Assembly (NCBI GenBank): GCA_965208965.1
Contig: OZ242384.1
Coordinates: 1,798,001-1,862,000, forward strand
Origin: Bin5 sp965208965
GTDB taxonomy: Bacteria > Chloroflexota > Anaerolineae > Caldilineales > Caldilineaceae
Length of the DNA: 64,000 bases
Reading direction: 5' to 3'
Part shown: piece by piece, positions 8,172 through 16,823 of the stretch
Position numbering within the stretch: the stretch's first letter is position 1
Layout of the letters: the number at the start of each line of letters is the position of its first letter
The notes under the pieces: generated by a model
Databases searched by the model: none
What the model was told of the DNA's origin: nothing
What the model saw: the letters and a program-made list of their open reading frames with translations, nothing else
Made by a program: the position numbers and the translations under genes

Positions 8172-9542
8172 CTAGTTATTCGCAATCGGCCACTGCATCT
8201 GCGCCCGCTCCACTGTTCGCTCGCGGCCGTGGCACTGCTTGAATTTGCGGCCGCTCCCGCACGGGCAGGGATCGTTGCGTTTGGCGCCGGCGAAGCGCGC
8301 GTTCAGTTTGCGGTCCGCCTCCGCCAGGTACTGCATGATATTGGCCGGCGCCTGCTGCCGGCGCAGCTGGTCGGCCATGAAGTTCATGTACGGGCGCACA
8401 TGATTGAAGAAGGACCGGTAGCCGGCGCACAGATAGTTCAGGCCCGGTTCGCCGTCTGGCGTGTTGATGAAGCGGTTCTTCGGGCAGCCGCCGTTGCAGA
8501 CAAAGCGCACTTCGCATTCGAGGCAGTAGTTGGGCAGGCTGTCCCGTTTGTGCGTGCCGAACTCCTGCTGGCGCGCCGACCCGACCATCTCGATCAGCGG
8601 GATCTCCTCGATGTTGCCCAAGAGGTAGTTCGGTTCCACGTAGTGGTCGCACGAGAAGAGATCGCCGTTGTGCTCCATCGCCAGCGCCGAACCGCACGTC
8701 TCCTCAAAGATGCACAGCCCGGGCCGGTGTCCTGCATAACCGGCCAGCGCCACGTCGAAGATCTGCACGAAGACCTTCCCCACGTCGCGCCGCACCCACT
8801 CCTCGAAGATCTGGATCAGAAAGTCGCCGTACTGCTCGGCGGTGACGGAGCGATCTTTGACCGTGTTCCCTTCCTGGTAGCCGGTGTCGTTGTCGCGCTC
8901 GACAATGGGGATGAACTGCATGAAGTCGGTCTTGACCTCGTCGCGCAGGAAGCGGTAGACCTCGAGCGGATGGGGCGCGTTGGCCGCGTGCACCGTCGTC
9001 AGTATGTTGTAGCGCACCTTGTGCTTGCGCAGCATCCGCGCCGCCCGCATCACCTTCTCCCAGGTGGGCTGGCCGCCTTTGTCGACGCGGTAGAAGTCGT
9101 GCAGCTTGCGCGGGCCGTCCATGCTCAGCCCGATCAGAAAGTCGCTGCGGCGCAGAAAATCACACCACTCATCGTCCAGCAGGGTGCCGTTGGTCTGCAG
9201 CGCGTTCTCGACCCGCATGCCCGGCTTCTTGTGCTTCTGCTGGAACTCGACCGCCTTCTTGAAGAAGTCCAGCCCCATCAGCGTCGGCTCGCCCCCCTGC
9301 CACGCAAACGTCACCTCCGGGACCTGCTGCGCCTCGATATACTGCCGCGTATACTCCTCGAGCATCGACTCGGACATGCGGAACTCGCTGTCCGGGTACA
9401 TGAACTCCTTGCTCAAAAAGTAGCAGTAGTGGCAGTCCAGATTGCAGATCGCCCCCCGCGGCTTCAGCATGATGTGAAACGCCGCCGGCGGCGCAATCTC
9501 GGTTGCGGGCGTCGGGTCCAGCAGAGAGATCGATTGGGGCAT
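8172..9542 (-). CDS. Radical SAM/SPASM maturase (anaerobic sulfatase-maturase type) with SEC-C tail
   Basis: Predicted radical SAM enzyme (456 residues) of the AnSME class; characterised members oxidise Cys or Ser to formylglycine in sulfatases. CNLDCHYC at residues 33-40 gives the CxxxCxxC ligands of the SAM cluster; AWQGGEPTLMG and QTNGTLLDDEWC are family blocks. C-terminal SPASM cysteines appear in NYCLECEVRFVCNGGCPKNRF. After them an unusual SEC-C zinc motif, CPCGSGRKFKQCHG, ends the protein. No sulfatase lies in the window, so the target must be elsewhere or be something else. An independent transcription unit on the minus strand. Family confident; exact substrate not. Confidence 0.85.
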   Translation of the reverse strand: MPQSISLLDPTPATEIAPPAAFHIMLKPRGAICNLDCHYCYFLSKEFMYPDSEFRMSESMLEEYTRQYIEAQQVPEVTFAWQGGEPTLMGLDFFKKAVEFQQKHKKPGMRVENALQTNGTLLDDEWCDFLRRSDFLIGLSMDGPRKLHDFYRVDKGGQPTWEKVMRAARMLRKHKVRYNILTTVHAANAPHPLEVYRFLRDEVKTDFMQFIPIVERDNDTGYQEGNTVKDRSVTAEQYGDFLIQIFEEWVRRDVGKVFVQIFDVALAGYAGHRPGLCIFEETCGSALAMEHNGDLFSCDHYVEPNYLLGNIEEIPLIEMVGSARQQEFGTHKRDSLPNYCLECEVRFVCNGGCPKNRFINTPDGEPGLNYLCAGYRSFFNHVRPYMNFMADQLRRQQAPANIMQYLAEADRKLNARFAGAKRNDPCPCGSGRKFKQCHGRERTVERAQMQWPIANN

Positions 9543-9755
9543 TTGGTGTGTTCGCTTTACTTTAGGGCGAAAAGCTTCTTCTTAATGTAAGTTCAATATG
9601 AAACCACGCCTATTCGTGCCAGCTACAGGTCAGAAGCGCAGAAGCGCGGCCTTTGCTTACGAAATACGCAAATTCTGGGTTTCACTTGGGATTCACATTA
9701 GAAAGACAAAGGATGAGACTCTGAGCATCCCTCTGTTCAGGCGCGCTGGACGCGC

Positions 9756-10703
9756 TCAGGCTATACGGAGCGTGTGGTGAAAGATCTCCATAATGAAGTC
9801 GTCCCAAGCCTTGCCATCGTTTAATATCTGATAGAGTTCGAAGTCCTTCGCCACATTCATCTCGTCCAAGCGTCTTCGCATTTCAGAAGTGACAACACCG
9901 AGAACGGCAAAGTTTCGGGATCTGGAAGGCGTTTGCTCGAAACTTTTCTGGATGGCGCCCAGACGTTCAAGGGCGCCGGCCGGACCGGTGCCACTCTTAA
10001 TCTCCACTGTTGCGATGATTTGCCAGTCTTTCCCGGTGAGGCGCTCAAATTTAATGTCGGGTTCGGAACCATAGACCATTCTCAACTCTTCCGCGGCTCC
10101 AATTATCGTGGTTGACCCGAGAACGGTCGTCGGAATCGTGTCGTCCGCGGTCAGCCATTGGGAAATTCGCTCCTTAACTGCCGTCTCACTTTCCTTTCCG
10201 ACTAGATTCCGTAACGAACCGTCCTGTGTAATTCCGATCGTTGCCAAGATATTCCTATAACCGTTTTCCAGCGTCCACCCGTCCGTACCTGTAATGATTA
10301 TAGAGATCACAGCATTATAGACGCGGGCTACATGCAGGCATCTTTCCGGGCTGGGTGGCCGCAGGAATGCGCCGTCCTCCCACTTGTTGACCGCGCCCGC
10401 CATCATCTGAACTCGCTTAAGGGACAGGGTGGAAATACCCCGATAATGAAGGGAAGTTTGCGGATGGATATGCAACAGCTCAGGATGGGCAAAAACCAGT
10501 TTAGGGTCGAACTGTGCTTGAACGATGTGCGTCCATGCCTCAGGCGCAATCGCCAAGTCCTCCAACCGTCCTTCAAAATCCAGGAAGAGTTCGAAATCCT
10601 TGATAGTCTGTCTGACTCCTTCATCGGCTCGTTCTCGAATATGCCTGGTTATGATCAACGCCCGTTGTCTTGCCTCCTCCAGACGAGCCTGTCGATCAGC
10701 CAT
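9756..10703 (-). CDS. XcyI-type restriction endonuclease
   Basis: Probable nuclease half of a type II restriction-modification pair (315 residues from the ATG at 10703). The frame is open further upstream, but GGAGG lies 7 bases before this ATG and the earlier part overlaps the methylase. A PD-(D/E)xK site is visible: EPDIKF (D216), then ATVEIKSG (E234, K236), followed by PAGALERLGAIQKSFE, which I associate with the XcyI family. XcyI cuts CCCGGG; several such sites occur in this window (for example at 17093), so if active the methylase must protect them. It overlaps the methylase gene by 8 bases, implying coupled translation. Nuclease fold likely; specificity is inference. Confidence 0.72.
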   Translation of the reverse strand: MADRQARLEEARQRALIITRHIRERADEGVRQTIKDFELFLDFEGRLEDLAIAPEAWTHIVQAQFDPKLVFAHPELLHIHPQTSLHYRGISTLSLKRVQMMAGAVNKWEDGAFLRPPSPERCLHVARVYNAVISIIITGTDGWTLENGYRNILATIGITQDGSLRNLVGKESETAVKERISQWLTADDTIPTTVLGSTTIIGAAEELRMVYGSEPDIKFERLTGKDWQIIATVEIKSGTGPAGALERLGAIQKSFEQTPSRSRNFAVLGVVTSEMRRRLDEMNVAKDFELYQILNDGKAWDDFIMEIFHHTLRIA

Positions 10704-12099
10704 CGCATTTCCTCCAGTAATAAACACATTTCCTGAGTTCTTGTCTCCCGAATCGTCCCATTTGCTGACTGGAGTTCCCCTTTCCCCGGTTGAGAGTCCA
10801 AATCGCTTCACATTGCAACCCCGACTGCTCCGCAAAGTCTGAGAGAATAATGTCTACCGGAATTTCTTGGCCGTGATAGCGAACATTGTCATTTATCATG
10901 AACACGCTGCCGCCCGGAGTTACCAGGCGGGCCAGTTCGCTCACCACCAGAGCCATCTCTGTGAAGTAATTCTCCACGAGTGAAATGACATTGCGGTTAC
11001 TCAGGTTATGGGCTTCCTGTTTGAGAATGTTTAGAGCCTCTTGCAAAGCAGTCTGGTTGTCGGTCATTCGGAAGGCGTGTTCGAGTATGGGCGCTTTCCC
11101 GTATTCTCGAAGCAGGCAATCACGTTTGGGCTTGTTTTCCACCGTCGCGGAGAGCAGGTCTTGGCGCAGTTCCTTAAGGCGGTTGGCATCATAACCGAGA
11201 TAGACCAACTCCAAAGCATAGGTTCGGGTATAGTCGTACCGATTGGCATAGGGGGGAGAAGTAACAACAGCATCAAAACTCTTGTCAGGCAGTTTTCTGA
11301 GTTCGGTAAGGCTGGATCCATCCACAAAAACTGGAGCCGCATTCCAGTACTTCCGCTGTAGCGCCGGAATATCGTTCATGATTTCCCCAAAGCGTCGCTG
11401 CAGGGCCTGAGTGAGCGTAGGTAGCTCCGCCTTTTGCCACCTTTTACTGACGTTGCGGCCCGATCGGGGATCCCATCGCAAGAACTGACCATCCTTTCGA
11501 GTATAGCTAACTTCCTCGAGGACGCTTACACATGCCAGAGTCAAAAGGGTCTTTATCGACGGGTCACGAATTTCTTCTACAAACTTCCTGGCTTTGGCCA
11601 GATCTTGCTCGGTCTGCTCGGGGAAGGCACGTTGTGTGATAGGGATGTGTTGAAACAAATCATCAACTTCATATTCTTTGGACGAAAGTGCATCAGTCAA
11701 CTCCTGCCATACATAAAAAAAGTCATCGTAGCGGAGTCCATTAGCGGCAGCGACGATAGCCCGAGCTGACAGGTTCCCGACAGGCATAATCTCGATGCCG
11801 GTACTTTCCATTCCCATGCAACTTGCGGTGAGGGGCGCAGTGCCTGAACCGGAAAAGGGATCAAGAAAAGTCTTCGCTTCATTCTGTTCCAGTAGGCTAT
11901 TGACCAAACTGGCGGAAAACCCTTCTTTGTACTTCATCCAGCGCAGTCCCGGAGCTTCTTTATTTCCTTGGTAAGAGACCAGCTTTCTGGTTAGACTCTC
12001 CTTAACAGATATACGGGACGCAAAACGGTCGAACAGGGAGCTCCGCGCCTCTGTGGGCGCGTCAACTGGATTCGTTGAGGAAATCATGTTTGTAGCCAT
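10696..12099 (-). CDS. Site-specific DNA methyltransferase of the restriction pair
   Basis: Amino-methyltransferase (467 residues) that would protect sites cut by the neighbouring nuclease. SAM-binding motif I is FLDPFSGSGTAPLTA (about 78-92), and catalytic motif IV is TSPPYANRYDY (280-290), the TSPPY form common in N4-cytosine enzymes. Motif I comes before motif IV. A late FMINDNVRYHG block is also typical. The start codon lies 3 bases after the stop of a small HTH-like gene, and the 3' end overlaps the nuclease start. The gene is AT-richer than the conserved genes around it, in keeping with transfer. Confidence 0.88.
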   Translation of the reverse strand: MATNMISSTNPVDAPTEARSSLFDRFASRISVKESLTRKLVSYQGNKEAPGLRWMKYKEGFSASLVNSLLEQNEAKTFLDPFSGSGTAPLTASCMGMESTGIEIMPVGNLSARAIVAAANGLRYDDFFYVWQELTDALSSKEYEVDDLFQHIPITQRAFPEQTEQDLAKARKFVEEIRDPSIKTLLTLACVSVLEEVSYTRKDGQFLRWDPRSGRNVSKRWQKAELPTLTQALQRRFGEIMNDIPALQRKYWNAAPVFVDGSSLTELRKLPDKSFDAVVTSPPYANRYDYTRTYALELVYLGYDANRLKELRQDLLSATVENKPKRDCLLREYGKAPILEHAFRMTDNQTALQEALNILKQEAHNLSNRNVISLVENYFTEMALVVSELARLVTPGGSVFMINDNVRYHGQEIPVDIILSDFAEQSGLQCEAIWTLNRGKGNSSQQMGRFGRQELRKCVYYWRKCDG

Positions 12100-12102
12100 A
12101 AC

Positions 12103-12315
12103 CTACGCCGAAACTTTCCAATGCCGATAGTTCCGGACCAAATCGCTCTTCAGTTGCGAGTCTGCGGCGCATTGTAACAGACGATTTATCTTTCTAGCGA
12201 GTTTCGGCCTTTTCCCGGCAATCTTCAGTCGCCTTTGTACCGTGCTTCTGCCCCTATCGATTTCATAGGCGCGTGACAATTGGGCAGGGCTGGGCGGGCT
12301 GAATCCATCTCGCAT
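12103..12315 (-). CDS. Small HTH-like protein at the head of the restriction operon
   Basis: A 70-residue basic protein. SPAQLSRAYEIDRGRSTVQRRL reads like a helix-turn-helix: a short helix, a turn, then a Ser-Thr-Val-x-Arg recognition helix. Its TAG stop is 3 bases from the ATG of the methyltransferase, the spacing expected for translational coupling, which is the main reason to accept so short a gene. By position it could be a controller regulating the methylase and nuclease, but I see no clear match to known C-proteins and no obvious C-box. No strong ribosome-binding site precedes its ATG. Confidence 0.5.
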   Translation of the reverse strand: MRDGFSPPSPAQLSRAYEIDRGRSTVQRRLKIAGKRPKLARKINRLLQCAADSQLKSDLVRNYRHWKVSA

Positions 12316-12429
12316 ATACTGACGATTGGCACATATAGTGGAGTAAGTGTCGATGCCATTCTAAATCAAAGAAAATCTTCGCCAAACTGAACGGTCCGGT
12401 CAATACGAAGCATCAGTTAACCTTCCCTC

Positions 12430-13581
12430 CTACACCTCCAGCGGCGGCACGTCCACCCAGCGCCGCTCCTGCCAGGCCTGATAACCCAGCTCGGCCAGCT
12501 GCACGCCTTTCGCCCCCTCCAGCAGCGTATAGGGGAACGGGTCGCCCTTGATTGCATGGCGCAGGAACATCTCCCATTCGATCTTGAAGGCGTTGTCGTA
12601 GGGGTTGTTGTTCGGCATCCACTGCCACGTGTCGTAGAAGGGGACCGGCTGGGGAATGTCCGGGTTCCAGACCGGCTTCGGCGTGAAGGAGTCGCCCTGA
12701 ATGGCGCACTCGCGCAGACCCGCCACCGCGCTGCCGCGCGTGCCGTCCACCTGGATAGTGAGCAGGTCATCTCGTCGTACGCGCACACACCACGAAGAGT
12801 TGAAGTTGCAGATGATGCCGTTTTCCAGCTCGAACATCGCGTACGCCCCGTCATCGGCGTCGGAGTTGTAGGATGCACCCTCCTCGTCAATACGTTCCGG
12901 TACGTGGTTGGCCGCGATGCAGGTAAGCCGCTGGATAGGGCCGAAGAGGTTGTCGATCACGTAGCGCCAGTGGGCGAACATATCGAGAACGATGCCCCCA
13001 CTCTCCGACTTTTTGTAGTTCCAGGAGGGGCGCTGCGCCGGCTGGTCCTTGCCGTCGAAGACCCAATAACCGAATTCGCCGCGCACCGCCAGAATGCGGC
13101 CAAAGAATCCGGTGTCGATCAGGTACTTGAGCTTCAGCAGACCGGGCAGGAACAGCTTGTCCTGGACAACGCCGTTGCTCACACCCGCGTCTGTCGCCGC
13201 CCGCGCCAACTGTAGCGCATCCTCGATGTTGCCCGCGGTCGGCTTTTCGCAGTAGACCGCTTTGCCCGCCTCGATCGCTTGCAACGTATTCGGCACCCGC
13301 AGGTTGGTCGCCAGCGCATCGAAGTAGATGCCGTTATGGTCGTCGGCCAGCGCCTCGTCCAGGTTGGTCGTCCACTTGCTCACATTGTGGGCAGCGGAAA
13401 GATGTCGTAGCTTGTCCGGGTTGCGGCCCACCAGCACCGGCTCCGGCATGATCCTATCCCCGTCCGCAGTGGCCGTACCGCCCTGCTCCCGGATCGCCAG
13501 TATCGAACGGACCAGATGCTGATTCGTGCCCATGCGTCCGGTCACGCCATTCAAGATTACGCCAACTGCAATTTCTGCCAT
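12430..13581 (-). CDS. Gfo/Idh/MocA family oxidoreductase
   Basis: NAD(P)-dependent sugar or inositol dehydrogenase-like protein (383 residues from the ATG at 13581; a GTG at 13614 is a possible earlier start). The N-terminal Rossmann fold starts IAVGVILNGVTGRMG; the family lysine motif is AVYCEKPTAGN, in the position of the usual EKP. The C-terminal domain contains SGGIVLDMFAHWRYVID, with the conserved Gly-Gly-x-x-x-D-x-x-x-H-like pattern. It is transcribed after the sugar isomerase-like gene, a common pairing in sugar-acid or inositol use. Substrate unknown. Confidence 0.85.
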   Translation of the reverse strand: MAEIAVGVILNGVTGRMGTNQHLVRSILAIREQGGTATADGDRIMPEPVLVGRNPDKLRHLSAAHNVSKWTTNLDEALADDHNGIYFDALATNLRVPNTLQAIEAGKAVYCEKPTAGNIEDALQLARAATDAGVSNGVVQDKLFLPGLLKLKYLIDTGFFGRILAVRGEFGYWVFDGKDQPAQRPSWNYKKSESGGIVLDMFAHWRYVIDNLFGPIQRLTCIAANHVPERIDEEGASYNSDADDGAYAMFELENGIICNFNSSWCVRVRRDDLLTIQVDGTRGSAVAGLRECAIQGDSFTPKPVWNPDIPQPVPFYDTWQWMPNNNPYDNAFKIEWEMFLRHAIKGDPFPYTLLEGAKGVQLAELGYQAWQERRWVDVPPLEV

Positions 13582-13674
13582 GAGTAGGAGGTGCTCCCAT
13601 TGATGCGCGGCCACAGAGGACCGCCGAGGGCTCCTGCAGTCCCCTCCCTAGGGCGCCTGCAAAAGCTTGGGCTA

Positions 13675-14490
13675 TTAAGCATGATCTGTGTAGGCTTCTA
13701 CGATCCGCTCCAGGAACTGCTCCTGATCCATCGCCCAGTAGCGGTTTGAGAAGATTTCGACCTCATTATACCCGTCAAACCCGGCCTCCTCAACCCAGCC
13801 GCGAATCTGGCGGATGTCAATGCAGCCCTCACCCATCAGCCCGCGGTCAAGGAGCAGGTCTTCGGTGGGCGTGCGCCAGTCACAGACGTGGAAGGCGAAC
13901 AGCTTGCCCATCTGACCGCAACGGCGGATCTCCCGCTCCAGGTCGGGGTCCCACCACAGGTGATAGACATCCACAACCACGCCGACAAATGGAGAGTCGA
14001 TGACAGCGCAGATGTCGTTGGCCTGTCCCATCGTGTTGACCGCGGAACGGCTGTCCGCGTACATCGGATGCAACGGCTCCACGCCCAGCTTGACGCCCGC
14101 AGCCTCGGCATGGGGCAGCACCGCTTCGATCCCGTCCCGAATCTGGCCGCGGCCGGCGTTCAGCGGCTGGCCGGGCACCGCGCCGCAGACGAGAACCACC
14201 AGGGGCGCGCCCAGCGCCGCGGCCTCGTCGATGGCGCGGCGGTTGTCGTCCTGAGCCTCCTGCCGGGCCGATTCCGTCTCCGCCGGGAAGAATCCGCCCC
14301 GGCACAGCGAGACGACCTCCATCCCCGCATCGTGAATCTGCCTGCCCGCGGCCGCGACATCCCGCCCCTCAAGCGCGTCCCGCCAGACGGTCATCGCCGC
14401 GACGCCGTTCGCGCTGAAGCGTTCGATCGCCGTTTCAACCGGCCAGGGCTTGGTTGTAATCGTGTGGATGCAGAGTCGACTCAAGTCCAT
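13675..14490 (-). CDS. Sugar phosphate isomerase/epimerase (AP-endonuclease 2 TIM barrel)
   Basis: Predicted xylose-isomerase-like TIM-barrel enzyme (271 residues). I start at the ATG at 14490 because AGGA lies about 8 bases upstream and the homology begins there (LCIHTITTKPWPVETAI); the longer open frame would run into the preceding gene. Metal-ligand type blocks are seen: GVEPLHPMYADSRSAVNT, VGVVVDVYHLWWDPDL, FAFHVCDWRTP, and a terminal GYNEVEIFSNRYW. It lies upstream of a Gfo/Idh/MocA gene and probably shares its pathway, such as inositol or keto-sugar breakdown. The exact reaction cannot be told. Confidence 0.83.
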   Translation of the reverse strand: MDLSRLCIHTITTKPWPVETAIERFSANGVAAMTVWRDALEGRDVAAAGRQIHDAGMEVVSLCRGGFFPAETESARQEAQDDNRRAIDEAAALGAPLVVLVCGAVPGQPLNAGRGQIRDGIEAVLPHAEAAGVKLGVEPLHPMYADSRSAVNTMGQANDICAVIDSPFVGVVVDVYHLWWDPDLEREIRRCGQMGKLFAFHVCDWRTPTEDLLLDRGLMGEGCIDIRQIRGWVEEAGFDGYNEVEIFSNRYWAMDQEQFLERIVEAYTDHA

Positions 14491-14518
14491 GTGTCTGTCC
14501 TGAGAGTGTCTCACGTGC

Positions 14519-16429
14519 CTAAGAATTCGGCCGTGTCTGATGGTCACGCGCCGCCAGCCACTGCTCGCTCTCCGCCGGCAGTTCGGCGGTGACGCTGATC
14601 GTCTCCTCGCCGCGGTAGTGTACCTGCCCCGGCCGTCCGCCGCCCATGCGTGTGACAAAGCGCCGCGGCGTGATCACAACGCCGACGCCCCCATTGCCCC
14701 GCTGCCCTGAATGCCAGGCCGCCAGCCGGGCGGCAACGTTCAAAGTCAATTCCGGGACCGGTTGTCCTCCGCAGCGGATTACGACGTGCGCGCCCGGCCC
14801 GTCGCGCACGTGCAGCCAAAGGTCATCCCGGCCTGCCTCGCTGAAGGTGACGAGCTCATTCTGGCGGGCGTTGCGCCCCACCAGGATCGGGAATCCTTCG
14901 GGCGAAAGATAACGTAACGGCCGTGAGCGGTCTCTTGGCGTCTTTTCCCGCCGGTCGCGACGCTGCCGCAGATAGCCCGCTTCCCGCAACGCCTCCCGCA
15001 CCGCGACGATCTCCGGCTGATCCAGTGCAAGGCTCAGATCGCTCTCCAGCTGCTGCAAGTAGGCCCGGTCCGCGTCAAGGCTGGCCCGGCGTCGGGGGAT
15101 AATGCGAGCGGCGCGTTCCATTTTGGCGGCCCGGTCAAACATGCGTTCAGCCTGTTCCACCGGCGTGCGTTTCGGGTCGAGCGGAACGATCAGATCGCCC
15201 CCCTCCTCACCCGGTTTCTTATCCCCCGGCTGTCCAAAATCAGCGTCCGCGGAAAAGATGACCAGCTGCATCTGACCGTTCGGCGCCGGCTCTACTGCGG
15301 CCATCCCGTCCTGCAGGCTGAAACCGTTCCGTGCCCCGGGGCTGTTTGCATAGCTGATCTGGCTCGAGAGCGCCAGCAGCCACTCCGCCTGCGCGCGCAC
15401 GCGTTCCGGCTCGCCCGGCGCCGGCTCATCCGCGTCCAGGGCGCGCAACTGACTCTCCACGCGAGCCTGTGCCTGCCGGACCAGCGCGGCCACGCCCCCG
15501 CGCACACCTGCATACTCGTCCCGCGAGGAGGAACTGTCCCGCTCCTGCGCGGCGTAGAAGGCGGCCGCCGCCGCGCTCATCGAATCAATTTCTACGAACT
15601 CGCCGCAGAAATGAAGCTTATAGGGCGCAAACGCGGCCACGCCCTCCTCTTCGTCCACCGCGATGCCCGGCGTCCATTCGCCCGTAGCCGCTGCCGACCA
15701 CAGTTCTCCCAGAGCCCTGTGTCCGTCCGTGAACGCCTGCTCTGTCAGCGCTGCGCCGGCGTCTCCGGTTGCGCGCCAAGCTGCTTCCCTGGCCAAAGTC
15801 GGGCTGACGCCGGCAAATCGGTTGATCAGGCTGCGCCACAGGACCGGCGTCTGGGCTGGGCTGGCCCCATCCACTGGAGACCGATCGGCCTCCCCAAGCC
15901 GCTCTTCACTTCCCCCATACGGCGGCAACCTGTCCTGCGGCGGCGGCAGCTGATAAATGCGCCGCGGCAAAAGGACTCGCTGGGCATTCTCGCCCGCAGG
16001 CACACGCACCAGCGCATCCAGAATACAGCCATCGGCATTCATCAGGATCAGATTGCCCAGTTGCCCGATCGGTTCGACCGCGAGCGTGGTGGCATCGTGC
16101 TTGGGATGGTGAAAGCGCAGAAACAGCACCCGCTCGAAAGGCATAGGCAACTCGACAGACTCCAGCCGCGCGCTGCGTACATATTTGCGCAGCAGGAGCA
16201 GGAGCGGCGTTTCCTTCGACACACCGCGCCGGGGTTTGTGTTCGAGCAGATGGACGCGGCTGGCCTGAGGATGGGCCGAAAGCAAAAGATAACGCCGCTC
16301 CCGGTGGGCATAAATCTCCAGGGCGACGCTGCGGCTGTCCGGCAGAACGATCTGCTGTACCCGGCCGCCCGTGACCGTCTCCTTCAGTTCGCCGGCCACC
16401 GCAGCCAGCGTCAGAGCGTCGAAATGCAT
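14519..16429 (-). CDS. rqcH: Rqc2/NEMF homologue RqcH (NFACT protein)
   Basis: Ribosome-rescue factor (636 residues) that binds stalled 50S subunits and adds alanine tails to the trapped peptide; once named fibronectin-binding protein A. NFACT-N begins MHFDALTLAAVAGEL, with VEPIGQLGNLIL and ILDALVRVPAGENAQRVLLP. A coiled-coil middle follows (EQAERMFDRAAKMERAARI). NFACT-R ends the protein: SPEGFPILVGRNARQNELVTF, DDLWLHVRDGPGAHVVI, GVVITPRRFVTRMGGGRPGQV. Where family members have the functional Asp-Arg pair (about 97-98), this reads FER (E99-R100), a conservative change I align only by eye. Upstream of the isomerase gene and probably a separate function. Confidence 0.88.
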   Translation of the reverse strand: MHFDALTLAAVAGELKETVTGGRVQQIVLPDSRSVALEIYAHRERRYLLLSAHPQASRVHLLEHKPRRGVSKETPLLLLLRKYVRSARLESVELPMPFERVLFLRFHHPKHDATTLAVEPIGQLGNLILMNADGCILDALVRVPAGENAQRVLLPRRIYQLPPPQDRLPPYGGSEERLGEADRSPVDGASPAQTPVLWRSLINRFAGVSPTLAREAAWRATGDAGAALTEQAFTDGHRALGELWSAAATGEWTPGIAVDEEEGVAAFAPYKLHFCGEFVEIDSMSAAAAAFYAAQERDSSSSRDEYAGVRGGVAALVRQAQARVESQLRALDADEPAPGEPERVRAQAEWLLALSSQISYANSPGARNGFSLQDGMAAVEPAPNGQMQLVIFSADADFGQPGDKKPGEEGGDLIVPLDPKRTPVEQAERMFDRAAKMERAARIIPRRRASLDADRAYLQQLESDLSLALDQPEIVAVREALREAGYLRQRRDRREKTPRDRSRPLRYLSPEGFPILVGRNARQNELVTFSEAGRDDLWLHVRDGPGAHVVIRCGGQPVPELTLNVAARLAAWHSGQRGNGGVGVVITPRRFVTRMGGGRPGQVHYRGEETISVTAELPAESEQWLAARDHQTRPNS

Positions 16430-16619
16430 GCCAGGACCGGTTTCCGGCTCCCGAATGTCAGGTTGTCAAGCGATCCTTCGCAAGGAACCGCACGAAGAAT
16501 GCTGCTCGTGCATGAAGGGCAAAATGCGAAAGTAAGGATAGCACAGCGAACAGCGATCACGTAATGCCTACTGCATCACGGACCGGCAGCGACCGCCCGG
16601 AATGCAATAGATCGATAGT

Positions 16620-16648
16620 GGTGCATGGTGTATAATTATTTTTGCACC
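16620..16648 (+). promoter_or_regulatory. Possible promoter core inside an inverted repeat
   Basis: A perfect TATAAT at 16631-16636 lies within GGTGCA (16620-16625) and TGCACC (16643-16648). No good -35 box is visible at the right distance, so an activator or repressor at the palindrome is possible. The rest of 16430-16823, between the divergent rqcH and PA14 genes, shows no gene. Confidence 0.4.
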
Positions 16649-16823
16649 GATAGAGTTGGGTAAAAATAGTGGTCCGAGGTGTTGGTTTTGCTTAGGCCGC
16701 CGCCCAGTCGTCAGGTTGCCGCTACATGTCCGACATTCTGGATACTGCGGCAGCTTGTCGAAAATCTGGAGAAAACGGCGGCCTGACTGACTCACAGCCC
16801 CTGATCGCTACAAGGAGAAAGCC

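Noticed and set aside
8229..9590. 453-codon open frame opposite the radical SAM gene
   Set aside because: No domain; the opposite strand carries all catalytic cysteines and the SEC-C motif.
12417..14592. Several overlapping frames that could extend the oxidoreductase and isomerase genes upstream
   Set aside because: The extensions lack homology and run into neighbouring genes; ribosome-binding sites support the inner starts.
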